From Liopterus haemorrhoidalis (lineage: Eukaryota; Arthropoda; Insecta; Coleoptera; Dytiscidae), in contig OZ020611.1 of NCBI GenBank assembly GCA_963971575.1, positions 4,972,882 to 5,036,881 on the forward strand: DNA of 64,000 nucleotides, read 5' to 3'. How positions within the stretch are numbered: the stretch's first letter is position 1; every line of letters starts with the position of its first letter. The notes under the pieces were generated by a model, which was not told the origin of the DNA, made no database searches, and was given only the letters and a program-made list of their open reading frames with translations. The translations under genes and the position numbers were made by a program. Below are positions 1 through 10,848 of the stretch, piece after piece.

Positions 1-36
1 ACCCAAAATAACGAAATTTCCATTTAGTTCCGTCTA
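1..36. repeat. Edge fragment of the TA-MITE family M1
   Basis: The first bases match the inner part of the terminal repeat of the 407-bp MITE found whole at 1794-2200 (words CCATTTAGTTCCG and a following TAATCGTT). Only one end is inside the window, so the copy is either cut by the window edge or truncated by the repeat that starts near base 40. Confidence 0.5.
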
Positions 37-42
37 ATCGTT

Positions 43-498
43 AAAGTAAGACGAAATTTTGATTTCAATAATTTGCACCTTTGAAATTGTATGTCATGTT
101 GGTATTAAATTTTTTTTAAATTTTTCTCTTTCTTAATAATGATCATAACCAATAAATCTAATGTCGGTTTTACAACGTAAGGAATATTTTTAATTGACAT
201 TTAAAGTCCGTAATACACTATAAAAGTACTTTTACTACAAGTTGTTTCATTTTGTAATACGTATCTAGATTTGAAGATTTTGGTAACTTTTGTGGTGTAA
301 ACGGACTTTGACGTATCCGTGTGAACCAATACTATGATAATATTATAAATGTATTGTCAATATACAACATAAAAAATGAACTTTCCCTGTTAGTTACGAA
401 TCACAAAATGAGACAAATAATATTAAAAAAAATATTTACTATGTTTACTATAAAAGTAACCAAAAAAATCTGGTTTGTCCTTATAAAAGTGAACAGCA
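43..498. repeat. Diverged copy of MITE family M2
   Basis: The stretch aligns with the intact 330-bp MITE at 53882-54211: shared words include TTTGCACCTTTGAAA and TGTATGTCATGTT near the left end, AATACACTATAAAA in the middle, and a right end with TATAAAAGTGAACAGCA matching the M2 terminal inverted repeat. The left terminal repeat is missing. About 200 extra bases (about 240-470) are not in the intact copy. No coding content. Confidence 0.6.
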
Positions 499-659
499 TA
501 TACCATATATATATTTAATTATAAGAGCAGTTAACTAGGAAAATATTAGAAAGTTGGTTGGTAGCTGGGTTTGTACCAACTGTAAAGTGATTGTCTGTCA
601 AATGGCGACTTATTTTCAAGCCATCAAAAAAAAAAAAAAAAAACTGTAATTTATATATC

Positions 660-799
660 TTACATGTTACGTGTTAGTTATTTCGATATATCGAAAATAT
701 CGATATTTTTACTTCGATATATATATCGAATATCGATATCACACTTACGATATATCGAATTGCGCATATATCGATATTCAAAACTAAATTCCCATCCCT
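660..799. mobile_element. One end of a hAT-type element with ATATCGATAT subterminal repeats
   Basis: Between 680 and 785 the palindromic word ATATCGATAT and near variants recur several times, and the stretch ends in TTCCCATCCCTA, the reverse complement of a TAGGGATGGGAA hAT-like terminus. Clustered palindromic subterminal motifs next to such a terminus are typical of hAT elements. No matching left terminus was found, so this is a remnant. The same words contain the DREF-binding core TATCGATA, so a regulatory reading is possible but less likely. Confidence 0.5.
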
Positions 800-1149
800 A
801 CTAGTATCTGGCGTCAGTGTCTTGGTCGTCACCTTGTGGACTGATACGTGCAGCGGCTATGTTCCACTTCTTCCATATTCTGTTGCATCCATCTTTTTTG
901 TATCAAAGGTTTAACCCAGTTCCAATATTCATTCGTCTTGCCAAATATTTCCTCATTACGAAAATGCGGCGTATGCATTTCGTAATCAGGCCACATACGT
1001 CAGACGCTGACAAATAGTTTTTTAATCAGACAACTGAGCGTCTCAATGTCTAGATGTCGTAATCCTGACCTAGGATTACCTATGTGACAATATTTTGACG
1101 CCTGGAGCAGACATTCTTACGAGGCGCCTTTATACTGAGGTGATAAATT

Positions 1150-1432
1150 ATTTAGGCTGCCAACTTATTACTAGTGCAATGTACCTCCCAGTAAAATATT
1201 CCCGATTTATAAAATTCCTGATTTTTTGAAGAAAAAAATTGTTCAAGGGTTATTTTAACATGGTTCAAATCTCTAAGTGTCTTGTTTCTTAAAAATTGTT
1301 CCAGTGATTGAAATAAGTGATAGTCGGAAGGTCTGGTGATTAGGATGGGTATGGTAGAACCTCCCAACCAAACCCGGAAAATTTTTCACGTGTCTTTTTT
1401 GATGCAGGAAGTCGGGCATTGTTTTGTTGAAG
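1150..1432 (-). pseudogene. Mariner transposase, C-terminal fragment
   Basis: On the minus strand the frames show the end of a mariner DD34D transposase: an NAR segment following the second catalytic Asp, then GWEVLPYP, then PSDYHLFQSL carrying the third Asp, and a FFSSKNQEFYKSGI tail. A frameshift lies between GWEVLPYP and PSDYHLF. The piece is separated from its upstream part (2519-2635) by a retrotransposon whose poly(A) touches it at 1433-1446. Non-functional relic. Confidence 0.8.
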
Positions 1433-2518
1433 ATTTTTTTTTTTTAATTTATTATTTGGCCGGTTATTAAGTTGCTGAAACTATTGGCCAGACAATTAAT
1501 TTTTTTTTCTACATATCATACAATAAAATATACATAACATTATAAATTACATTCATATTTTTATATTAGAATTTTTTATAAAAGACCAAAGAGATTCCAG
1601 AATTTCTTGATTGTAAGTAGCCAGTAAGGTCGAAACGTTAAGAGGGAATTGAATGATCATGTAGAAAAGGTTTTGAAGAAAAATGTGTCTAGATCGGTCG
1701 TAAAGAAGACAGGAAAAAATTAAATGATTGGGTCGCCAATTACATTGTTCTCACAGATGCAAAAGGGGCTACTTCGCATATTAATTTTATGTACAGTCTG
1801 TTCCAAACGGTTAAGCGGAACTAGATTTTGAAATCTAGTTACTTTCATCGTTTAAATCGTGCCTTTCGGCCGTTTTGTTTAAGCTTTGTAAATCATACTT
1901 ACAATAAACATTTTTTGGTTAAGGTTAATATCATTTTAAAATGTCATTTTCTTTATATTTTGATTTTTTGTGTCATTCTTAATACAAATTTCCCATTTAT
2001 TTATTTTTTTGTCATTAAAATATCTAAAAAAAATATTTAATTTTGACATATGTCATTCGTTTCCATGGTTTCATTGTTGGAATTTTAAATTTTGACATCC
2101 CAACGTGAAAAATGAAATAACCCAAGCAAGGTCCCTTCTCGTGACAACCTAAAAGAACTAAATTCCCATTTAGTTCCGCTTAACCGTTTGGAACAGACTG
2201 TAGATGATATGGGGAGAAGTTATGATTGAATTTAAGGCGGCAAATTGTAGAAATAAAATTTCTGTTTTGGCTAGAATTGAACCATTGATTTAGAGGTAGA
2301 GAAGGATGAATTTGTCCGTAATGTGAACCCTTCTGAAGAATAGAGTCTAAATATTCTTCTTTCCAGTTATGGATAACTCTGCTTTTTACAATATAATTAA
2401 TTTCAATATTGGAGAGAGGGAAGTCTATTGTTGAACCTTGAATTGCAGCCGCTTCAGCAAGTAGATTATTATATTCAAAGTTGGAGTGAGCCTTAAGTGT
2501 TGAAGAATAACTCCTCTT
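1433..2518 (-). mobile_element. 3' end of an RNase H-bearing non-LTR retrotransposon, inserted in mariner and split by MITE M1
   Basis: Minus-strand translation of 2204-2500 gives an RNase H-like tail (AHSNFEYNNLLAEAAA) followed by a region with conserved W and a FISTICRLKFNHNFSPYH segment, as in R1/I/Jockey-type ORF2 C-termini. The reading resumes left of the MITE at 1793 with a cysteine-bearing tail, then a 3' UTR ending in a poly(A) run (T-run at 1433-1446). Several stops and a 5' truncation at about 2518 mark it as dead. Its flanks are the two halves of one mariner transposase. Confidence 0.7.
1794..2200. mobile_element. MITE family M1, full copy, TA target-site duplication
   Basis: Inverted termini CAGTCTGTTCCAAACGG...CCGTTTGGAACAGACTG are flanked by TA on both sides (1792-1793 and 2201-2202). 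The element is 407 bp with no coding capacity. TA duplications and a CAGT start fit a Tc1/mariner-mobilised MITE. Other copies lie at 25956-26364, 38525-38932, 39115-39722 and, decayed, at 26557-26735. Confidence 0.9.
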
Positions 2519-2635
2519 CTATTCACAATTTCTGGTAAAGTTCTGATTCAGTCGATCCAATTGTTCACAGTAGAGATCAGAATTAACACTTTGCCCCAGT
2601 TTTAACATCTCATAATAAATGATTCCGTTATAGGG
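2519..2635 (-). pseudogene. Mariner transposase, central fragment
   Basis: Minus-strand frame reads GIIYYEMLKLGQSVNSDLYCEQLDRLNQ, the segment of mariner transposase between the first and second catalytic Asp residues. It belongs to the same broken copy as 1150-1432. It is cut upstream by another element at 2636. Confidence 0.75.
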
Positions 2636-3453
2636 GAAAAATTTTAAGATCGTAGCGCCACGCGGATTTTTTTGAAACCATTCTAAATCAGATACCACTT
2701 GACATTTACTAGTAAATAATAGCGAAAAGTGTATCAAAAAACGACAAAAAATAAATAATTGTTTGGGATTTTCTGATTTTGTGAAGTGACAACACTTGTA
2801 AACATCTAACATACTACATTTTGTGATCTGGTTTTAAGTTATGGCGATTTTCAATTGTCGATTATTTTAACTATATTGGGGGAAATAATAATTCCCGTGT
2901 TGTTTACCAAGGGGTAGAAATCTACAATGCTGGGCATATAATATTGTGTGGAGTCACTGAAAAAAACAGAGAGTTCATAAAGATTTATGCATTATGACTA
3001 CAGACTTGTGCATTACAAACCCACACACAATAACAGGAATTTTCAAGATATGCGACAATAAATACAAAATTGAAAATATTTTTTGTAGTCACTATCATTA
3101 AAATGTAATGAGCAAACTTTGATATAAGGGCTCACTTTTTTTCCAATTTTTAAATTGTGTATCTAAACATCGCGTCGATTCCTAACCTCTTGCTTTCCCA
3201 ATTTTGTTTCGAACCGTACGGTGTCTGATATTAGTGGAAACAAATGAAACGATATTTCCGGGTTTCTACTTTTCAATGAATTGCACATAGGCACACAACA
3301 ATATGTATTATACATTTTTCAATGATTATAATAAAACTTTAAAAACAAACTTCATACAAAACCAATACACAAAACGAAATGTTATCTGATGTACACAAGT
3401 TCATGAAACGCTCACCAGATGGTAGGGTGCTTAGCTGCAAATCCCTATAGGGC
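2636..3453. repeat. Dispersed element with TATAGGG ends (long form)
   Basis: The ends read TATAGGGGAAAAA and, inverted, TATAGGGATTT. The outer ~175 bases on the left and ~95 on the right are the reverse complement of a 275-bp repeat at 40511-40785, which lacks the middle. I see no convincing coding region in the middle ~550 bases. Class unknown; it interrupts the mariner relic. Confidence 0.55.
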
Positions 3454-3793
3454 CTTTCAAATCGGGGTTCATCATTTTGGGTTCATCAAGCATAAATTTG
3501 CTGATCTAAATTTTTTAAACCACCTTTGACATGTGCTTACACTTAGTTAATCACCAAAAACAGTGCAAATGTTTTTTGTAGTAACTGTAGCAGAATTTTT
3601 TGTATGGTAACTCATGAAACATTAAACAGCGTAAAAATGTTTTGTTGGAAATTCTTCCGCCATTTTAAAAAGTAAGGGTTTAAAATGAAACGAAAACAAT
3701 AATTAGATACTCAAAGGCACAGAGTTTAACCAAAACGCAAAAGACGTCTGTTCCAATCAGCGAACTAGTTCGCATACTGCACTAATAATAAAA
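3454..3793. other. No gene seen
   Basis: AT-rich intergenic DNA without open frames, repeats or signals I can recognise. Confidence 0.5.
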
Positions 3794-4924
3794 ATTGATG
3801 TGAAGTGTGAATTTTCACACATTGCAGGGTTTCGCAGGTATATAATAAGTGAAGGCGGCATGCTGAGTGTGCAGGACAAATTTTGCTTTGTAGTAACCAC
3901 GGCAAAATGAACGATCTTTTTAAAATAATTTATCGTCTGTTAATCTCAGAGCTTTAAAAAAAAATTTTATGTTAAAATATTTTTTTGTTAATTTTAATTC
4001 GAATACCTAATATCATTATTTAGGTTTCTAAATAAGTGCAGTATTTTTTTTATATAACAAGGTTCATTAAGATTTTGAAAATTGGGCCTATGGCTTTCAT
4101 TGGTTGTTTTAAATCATACGCTCCGCCCCTCTGGCTTCGTATAAATGACACAGAATGAAAATATAATTCCATTTGGTTATTAAATTTACGCTCTTGAAAA
4201 TTAAATTCAAAATGTGCTAAAATATAACTAGAATTTTAACAAATTAATTTAAACATAATAAATATGAAAAAAAAAAAAACAAAAAATAAAATTGACTCCA
4301 CAAGCCAGGAACGAACCTGTGTAGTGAATAACGATCCTGTGTGGTTGTCGAGCAACTGAGCCACTAGACCACCAAACGCTTATCAACTTAGTGTGTTATA
4401 AGAGTATAACATGTATGCATCGTCAACCAAAAAACACAAAAAATGCGTTATTTTCCGAAAACATAATCTGATCAAAAATTCCTGTTGTACTATTCCGGTT
4501 CACACCATTATACATTACTTAGAATTTTTTCACATTTTTAGTTTAAACCATCTGGGCTACAGGGTGTGGGACAAAAATTTTTTTGTACAATTTTGGCAAA
4601 AATCGCCTCAAAATAATTTATTTTGCAAAAATTTTGATCGTTAATCCACGTACTAAGGGCTTTCATTTGATAACCTACTCAGAATTTAAAAAAAAAATTT
4701 TTTTTTTCGATGAGCACATATTTGTTTATATTTTTAGGGGGATATGTTTTTTAGATGTTTTAGTATTTTTCGTATGTGCGGGTCAAAAAGTTGTACAAGC
4801 ATGTCAATTTTCAACTCTTTAGGTTTAGCCGTTTGGCTACAATTTTTACCGAACAGACAGACAGACAGACGACAAAATGACGGTATAAGGGTTTTTTGGT
4901 CATACCTACAAAACCCTAAAAACG
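3794..4924 (-). repeat. Family A composite repeat, copy 1 (about 1.1 kb)
   Basis: In the likely sense direction (minus) the unit has, in order: a 5' hairpin (AGGGTTTT...AAAACCCT, 4885-4920), a CAGA/TCTG microsatellite (about 4852-4870), about 450 bp of conserved body, a tRNA-like module (4296-4376) with A-box-like TGGCTCAGTTGCTCGA and B-box-like GGTTCGTTCC, an A-rich stretch (4266-4290), another ~450 bp, and a 3' end with GTGTGAATTTTCACAC. No protein is encoded. Full or partial copies recur at 6940, 24090, 26788, 30571, 31343, 40140, 44480 and 62726. A SINE-like or chimeric non-autonomous retroelement is the best guess. Confidence 0.7.
4296..4376 (-). ncRNA. tRNA-like module inside family A copy 1
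   Basis: Read on the minus strand, GGTCTAGTGGCTCAGTTGC resembles a tRNA D-arm/A box and CAGGTTCGTTCCTG a T-arm/B box about 45 nt later. No perfect cloverleaf is evident, so this is a tRNA-derived pol III promoter-like module rather than a tRNA gene. Confidence 0.5.
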
Positions 4925-5940
4925 AACAAACTTTCCAGTACACCTAATATATTTACCATTCATTCTCCCCCAGTTTCTGTGTGATACACGCCCTCGAGTA
5001 CAGTTTTCGAATATCCATGTTCTTGTGGATTCTTCCAAAACTCAGTGTTGCAAAAGAGTTTCATAATAATTCTCTAATGAATGCAAAATAAAAAAAATAA
5101 TTTAATACTACCCCGAAATTTAGACTATTATTATTCGATTAATAAAAAACTTTCTTTTTGTACTAAGATTATAATAAAACACAAAAACAAATTGTTGTAA
5201 ACTTTGAATATAAATATAATTTAAAAGTATTTTTCCGGATGGTAAATGGTAAATATTGTAAATAATAAATGTGTTAAATAAAGCCCCATTTTTGATAAGA
5301 AAACTCATAGTTAGTATATAATTTAATGAATGCTCACCAAGTGCATTAGAAGAAACAACTGTAAAATATTGTATGTAATAGATTGTGAGAGGTGAGGAGC
5401 CCGGAGAATAATGCCATCCTCCGGGCAATACTCCGGGCTCCGGACACCCATGTTAAACTGTTGATGTAAATATTCTTTGTTTTGATTATAGTGTAGGTTA
5501 TTTAAATTACTTTAGTTTTTTAATGTATAGATATTATTTTTGTACATAATTTGTGTGTTTTTAGTCAAAGTTTAGAACTCATTGGTTGTGCTTAAGTATT
5601 TGCTAATTTTTCATATTTCAAAACTGGTTTATATTGTCTTCATTATGTCTTCAAATATCAAAACAATAAATTCCAAAAAAAATGTCTCCTAAATAAAAAT
5701 TAAATTAAATATACAATAAATTGGCTATTTATTTTACAATTATTTTTAAATTAACTCCTTAGAAATATTAACGTCATTCTTGAGTCACTTCAGTGTTTAT
5801 GTGTGTATTTAGGACTTTTTTAGGATTTCGTAGGTGTATACCTAATACTATCATTTAGACCTTGATCAGTGTTTGAAAACTGGTACCGGTCCGTAGTAAA
5901 ATCCACTTTGTGAAAACATTAAAAATATATAGCTGATAAT
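4925..5940. other. No gene seen; one GC-rich hairpin
   Basis: AT-rich DNA with short chance frames. The only structure is an inverted repeat GAGCCCGGAG...CTCCGGGCTC (5397-5440) with a 24-nt loop that itself contains CTCCGGGC. Confidence 0.5.
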
Positions 5941-6690
5941 ATTTTTTTTTTAATTTGAAGGCTTAAAAAATACATAAATGTATGTAGCGCGCGAAAACCA
6001 CGTGTGACGTTAGAACCTAGCTAGTGTACAGCGTACAGCCTACCCAGTCTACAACGTACAGCCTACACAGTCTGTTGTGAACTTATTTGCTTGTATAACT
6101 TTTATAGATTGTGTAAAGTTAGTGTGATTTTAATTAAAATAAACTTATTCTACATGTTAACCGAATTAAATTATATATTAAAATATATAAAACATGGAAT
6201 CCAGGGCCCAGTACTTCGAAACATCGAAAATATTGTTTAGTACCGATGTGAACAAATACTTTGTGTAGAATTCCCCAAAAACAATTTATTTCATCAACTA
6301 ATGGTGAAAAACAAAAGAAAAGGAAGAAAAGAATCAATGTTGGGTAAATTGTCACTCTGAGCCCTAACAAAATCTTTTTCTGCCATTTTAATAATAAATG
6401 CGTGAAAAATTGTTTAAAAACAAATACAAAACTCTCGAACAATACAATATACACACGTAAAAATTATATTGTGGTCTGGGCCGTCTAGGGTTGGACGTCA
6501 TGCTCAGTCGTATTTACTCGGCAACTTTCGCGCTGTGGTCGGCTTATTTCAAATTTATAAAATTTTAAATATTAATTAAAATGTGATTTTTGTTTTGTTA
6601 GGTGACATAACTAACATTAACATATCAAAAAAAAATGTAGTTTTAAGAAAATATAAATTTTATGCGTATCCCCTATTGGCTTTTTTTCAG
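5941..6690 (-). repeat. Family B repeat, copy 1 (carries a decayed first exon)
   Basis: The block is the reverse complement of 19664-20510. On the minus strand it starts with the ATAGGGGATACGCATAAAA box (near 6675) and contains an ATG-led frame [18 protein letters not shown], matching the exon of the plus-strand copy, but the frame then breaks. Downstream are the repeated words GTACAGCCTAC. See 19664-20510. Confidence 0.7.
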
Positions 6691-6939
6691 TTTCTAAAAC
6701 GTATTTCTCACTATTAACAATGTGTTATTTGATTTATCAGTATTTCACTACTATAAATGATTTATTGCTCTTTGTTAACTTAAAAACAAAAAACTAAAAT
6801 AATTCAAACAATTGGTTGAATCAAGACAGTCCGCCTTGAATCAAGCTACTTACACACGTGACTCAAGAGGCACTATCTTAGCCATAAATACAAAAAATCC
6901 ATAACATTATTAACCATAATTTAGTCATGAATTAAAAAA

Positions 6940-7463
6940 ATAATTAATTTTGTCAAAAACACGAAAACTGTAATATTTTCCAAAATCGCAATCTGATTAA
7001 AAATTTCTTTTGTATGAGTTTCCGTGATCGCATTAAGAGGTTTCTTTTTATATTCCACTCAAATTTAAAAAAAAATAGTTATTTTTTCATTGAATACATA
7101 TTTGTTTATACCATGAGTTCAAAAAGTAATTACATAAGGGTTGGCTGTGGAAAAATAAAATAATGTCTACTGCAAGCTTTAGAATTAATTAACTGTAAAG
7201 TTATCTGTTGTTATATAAAGCTTGCAGTAGACATTATTTTATTTTTCCATACCCAACCCTTATGTAATTACTTTTGAATGAACTCATGGTATATATCGTG
7301 CGATGTGTTTTTTGAACTTTCAGTATTTTTCTTATATGTGGGTCAAAGAGTTGTACAAGCATGCCAAATTTCAGCCGTTTAGCTACATTTTCTACCGAAC
7401 AGACATCCAAAAGAAAGAATATCCATAAGAATTTTTTGGTAGTCATACCTACAAAATCTAAAA
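6940..7463 (-). repeat. Family A repeat, partial copy interrupted by a foldback MITE
   Basis: Body words of family A (TGTGGGTCAAAGAGTTGTACAAG, TACCGAACAGACA, CATACCTACAAAATC) run from about 6940 to 7463. The tRNA-like module is absent. At TTTGTTTATA the copy is interrupted by the palindromic element 7111-7289. Confidence 0.65.
7111..7289. mobile_element. Foldback MITE, near-perfect ~75-bp arms
   Basis: Left arm begins CCATGAGTTCA and right arm ends TGAACTCATGG. The arms run about 75 bp with few mismatches around a ~30-bp AT-rich spacer. TA flanks both sides (7109-7110, 7290-7291). RNA from either strand would form a long hairpin. Non-coding. Confidence 0.85.
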
Positions 7464-8180
7464 ATGGTCAGTGACATTATTTTACTACGTCACTGGAAAG
7501 TAGGACTGGAAATCGTTTAAAAACTGTTTAACCGTTTTTTTTTTTTTTTACTTTTTCGTTAACCGTAACTGAATCCGTTTTTGAAAATTAAGATGGTCAT
7601 ATTCAAGGAGGTAACATTTAAAAATAAAAGTAAGTACATTATAAGTATTAAAAATAGCATTGACATTGCAATGCGTACCACTGATTTACGTTAAAAACAA
7701 ATGAATTATCAGTTTTTGAAAAAATACACTTTTAACACTCAAAACTTTGATTAAAAAGATTTTTTTCTTTTTCACTCAATGATTAATTAGCTGTTTAGCT
7801 AATGAAGACAGTATAAACTTAATAATTGTGTGCTTCAGTGTACAGTAGACAATTATTATCGACAAAAAAACTTGTTTACAAAATTGTATAAAAAAATTAC
7901 AAATTCTAATTGATATGTTATCAATGAGATAGTTATAAAAAATATCATTTTCTTTAGGACAGATCGGTTTATAGATTTTTTTAAAAGTTATGTATAGATT
8001 GTTTTAAGGTACACCATTATTAAATGTATTACAAAAAGTAATTATAAATATTGTAAACTTAATGTAGTCATTATTAGTTTTTATCAAATGAATTCAATAT
8101 TCGAAAAATGTTTTATTTCAAACTGTGTCTTATTTCAAAACACCCTCTCTTACTAGCGATCACTTCCAGATTGTAGCAAC
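7464..8180. other. No gene seen
   Basis: AT-rich sequence with homopolymer runs and no supported feature. Confidence 0.5.
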
Positions 8181-10190
8181 AATGGGTGCGTTTTGTTGTG
8201 CCAATTCTGGTTTCGGTTTAATCAGAATACGCGTTTTGTTGCGACTGTATTCTCATTTTATTCATTCTACTCATTCGATGACTCGAGGTCGGACGACTGG
8301 AATGAATGAGTGTGGTGGGGGTGAAAAGTAATATTTGAATGCAGTTGTTTTCATTTGGTTTTTAAATGTTCTAGTACATTTAAAAATTTTAAATTTTGGT
8401 ATTACAGCTTCAAAATAATTTTCACTTTTAGGTATTTTCTCATTTTGTGTCCTAACATAAATATATACCTATTGGGTACAACAATGCCCGATGGCGGCGC
8501 TACGAGCGCTGTGAACAGCTGATTGAAACGAGTAATGTAAAAGTTGTCCATATTTATTTATATGTTAAATCATCGATTTGCAATGGATAATAAACAGCTA
8601 TCTTTATTAAATTATTTTAATTTTTTAAGTGCAACACCTTCTTCTAGGTGTGTAGTTGAAGGAGAGGAGTTGTTAAACGCCGGAAATCTTATGTTCTGCT
8701 GAATTTTGGACAAAAATGATGAGCATGTCGACATATGTGGGTTATGTTTACAAACAAGCAGTTTAAGAACACCACCTCACGAAGTTACTGGGAAATTAAA
8801 ATTTAGTAATGATGTTGAAGTTTTAAATATGTCCTGCACATGTAAAGCAGGAACTACATGCAAACACATTTCAGCTATCCTATTATTTTGTGCCAGGTGG
8901 TTAACAAACCAAAATGAAAGAAGCCAAGATCAGGGGATTGATTGATTGTAATATTTGATTTTTCTTTTTTTTTTTTGTGCGGTTTCTGTTTGTTTTTCTT
9001 TTTGTTCCAGAAACAATATATTGAGTATGGAAATATTAACCAGCACAGATTTAAAATGCCTGTGGTCTACTTTTAAAAAACCTGTCTTACAACGGTATGA
9101 ACCGCAACCTCTGTTAGAAACTCCTTGCCTAAATAAATTGATTAAAAACAAAAACAGGCACTGAAGGTTCAGTGAAAATGTATTAGAAAAGCTGCGTACA
9201 GAATTTGAGACCGCTTGCCCTAATTCTGCATTAAAATTACACGGGTAGATATTTAATTATGTTCGAGAAGGATTTTTATAATTTAGTGTTTGTTTTTTAT
9301 TTAATTTGTTTAATAAATACTAGTTTGTTATTATCTCTTCCATAACACCAAATTTATTAACAGTTCACAAATTGTTTCTCATTTGGAAAATAGTGGAAGT
9401 AAATATTTTTGTTACTTCCTTTTCTTGAGTGACAGCCAAATACACCAATTTGTGTTATAATAACTCATTATAACATAAAGTAATATAAAAAATAATAATA
9501 TATATATATATATAAAATATTTTATTGCCAGGCAATTAAAGTACAAATTTTAAAAAAAAATAAAATTACATAGTGGTTATACATATGCCTAATTGTATTT
9601 CTATGTATTCAAGTATAAATATTTTATTATTTTTTAACAATAGTGTTTAATACTATGTTACCACACACAATTAGTTACGCCGGGAAAAAGGGCAAAACCC
9701 AGCACTTTGAAAAAATAATAATAATTGCTATCAAAAGTTAATATAACAAACAAACTGCAACACTAACTTTTAAAAGCAATACAAACTACACGAGAAAACT
9801 CATGTAAACCAGATGTAAACAATAAACTATTACTCCTTTCGCCTAGTTCAGTTTTAGTCCGCTTGGCGTCACTTCATAGCGCTGTTGAGCCCAATATGAT
9901 TTTAATATAGTATTGTTAAATCTAAACTTAAAATATATGTACAATTCAATTACTCGTTCTAAAACATTACGTTCTAGAATATTTGCTTCAATTATAAACT
10001 TTTCTTATTCTGCATTTATTATTAAGTTTATCCATTTGGCTGAAATATGTTCGTTATTTGTTCTACAACCATATGACTTAACTTCCATGCAAATGTCATT
10101 CCATGTTTATTTACTTCACGAACAAAATTATCGTTTTCTTGCGCATCAATTCAAGTAATTCTAACCAGCCACCAACAAAACGCACCCAGT
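8181..10190. mobile_element. Possible TIR element carrying the SWIM pseudogene
   Basis: TGGGTGCGTTTTGTTG near 8183 and its inverted match CAACAAAACGCACCCA near 10172 could be the termini of a 2-kb element. No clear target-site duplication is visible, so the boundaries are tentative. Inside lie the SWIM-type pseudogene (8583-9248) and, on the minus strand near 9900-10150, a decayed helical stretch with spaced W residues suggestive of a Myb/SANT-like domain. (TA)n lies at 9500-9516. Confidence 0.35.
8583..9248 (+). pseudogene. SWIM-type zinc-finger protein, partial and broken
   Basis: Exon 1 runs from an ATG at 8583 to a GT donor at 8897. Exon 2 begins after a TTCCAG acceptor at 9011, and the joined frame is continuous across the splice. 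The protein shows LQTSS..PHEV, then CTCKAG..CKHISAILLF, the CxC...CxH signature of a SWIM zinc finger, then a conserved LKCLWS and YEPQPL segment. This is the N-terminal half of a multi-copy arthropod protein type that often precedes a YqaJ-like nuclease domain; no nuclease is seen here. Two in-frame stops (TGA at 8700-8702 and 9162-9164) make it non-functional. The frame ends at CACGG|GTAG (about 9244), which may be a further donor. Homology is from memory of the family. Confidence 0.7.
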
Positions 10191-10374
10191 GACGGCTGGT
10201 CAGGTGGGCAAAGGGAGGCGATACCTTTGCTATGTATGTTTATGAAGGAAAATATTGCGATTCTTATTTTACATTGATTCAATGATGAATTAGTTCATGT
10301 AGCGTTGGCATCTACTTACGCTTTAACACTTGAATTTCTCGTTGTTTGGTAATAGATCATTATATGACTGAGAT

Positions 10375-10680
10375 CGAGTAAGAATTATTGTATCATCAGC
10401 ATATAAAAATGAGATAAATTGTCGATAGAACAAGGGAAATCATTTATATAAATTAAGAACAGCAGCGAGCCTAAAAAAGAGTCTTGCGGAACACCACAGT
10501 TGACATAAAGCGGATCTGATATTGTGTCATTAATTTTTACGTATTGCATTTGATTAATTAAATATGACATTATGACAGCGCAACTGTCTTCTTCAAAACC
10601 ATACTTTTTTAGTTTTATCCTACCATATTGTATGGGAAAGAGAGTCAAACGCTTTATTCAGGTCTAAAAAGGTTGGGTTT
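10375..10680 (-). pseudogene. Non-LTR reverse transcriptase fragment
   Basis: The minus strand encodes the palm of a Jockey/CR1-like RT: KKYGFEEDS, a CGVPQ..S.LG segment and LFLIYINDFP, then, after a frameshift, FLYADDTIIL with the YADD catalytic motif. Only about 100 residues remain, with at least one frameshift and a Q-D change after GVPQ. No 3' end or poly(A) is visible. Confidence 0.8.
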
Positions 10681-10848
10681 TCTTATATACTTATGCCCTG
10701 TTGTACCAGCATTCCTCAAATTTTAAGCACTCCTTAAATCGCAAAAATACGTTATTACTTATTTTTGATTGTGTGAGTAGTTTATTTAATTCATTCACAC
10801 AACTGAATTAGTTCCGTACTTCGTTCTTCGTCGTATATAAAATGTTTA

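Noticed and set aside
660..799. DREF-type promoter cluster (TATCGATA)
   Set aside because: The motifs are palindromic subterminal repeats next to a hAT-like terminus and no gene starts nearby.
4411..4947. Overlapping short frames on both strands
   Set aside because: They lie in family A, are not conserved as proteins between copies, and have no recognisable domain.
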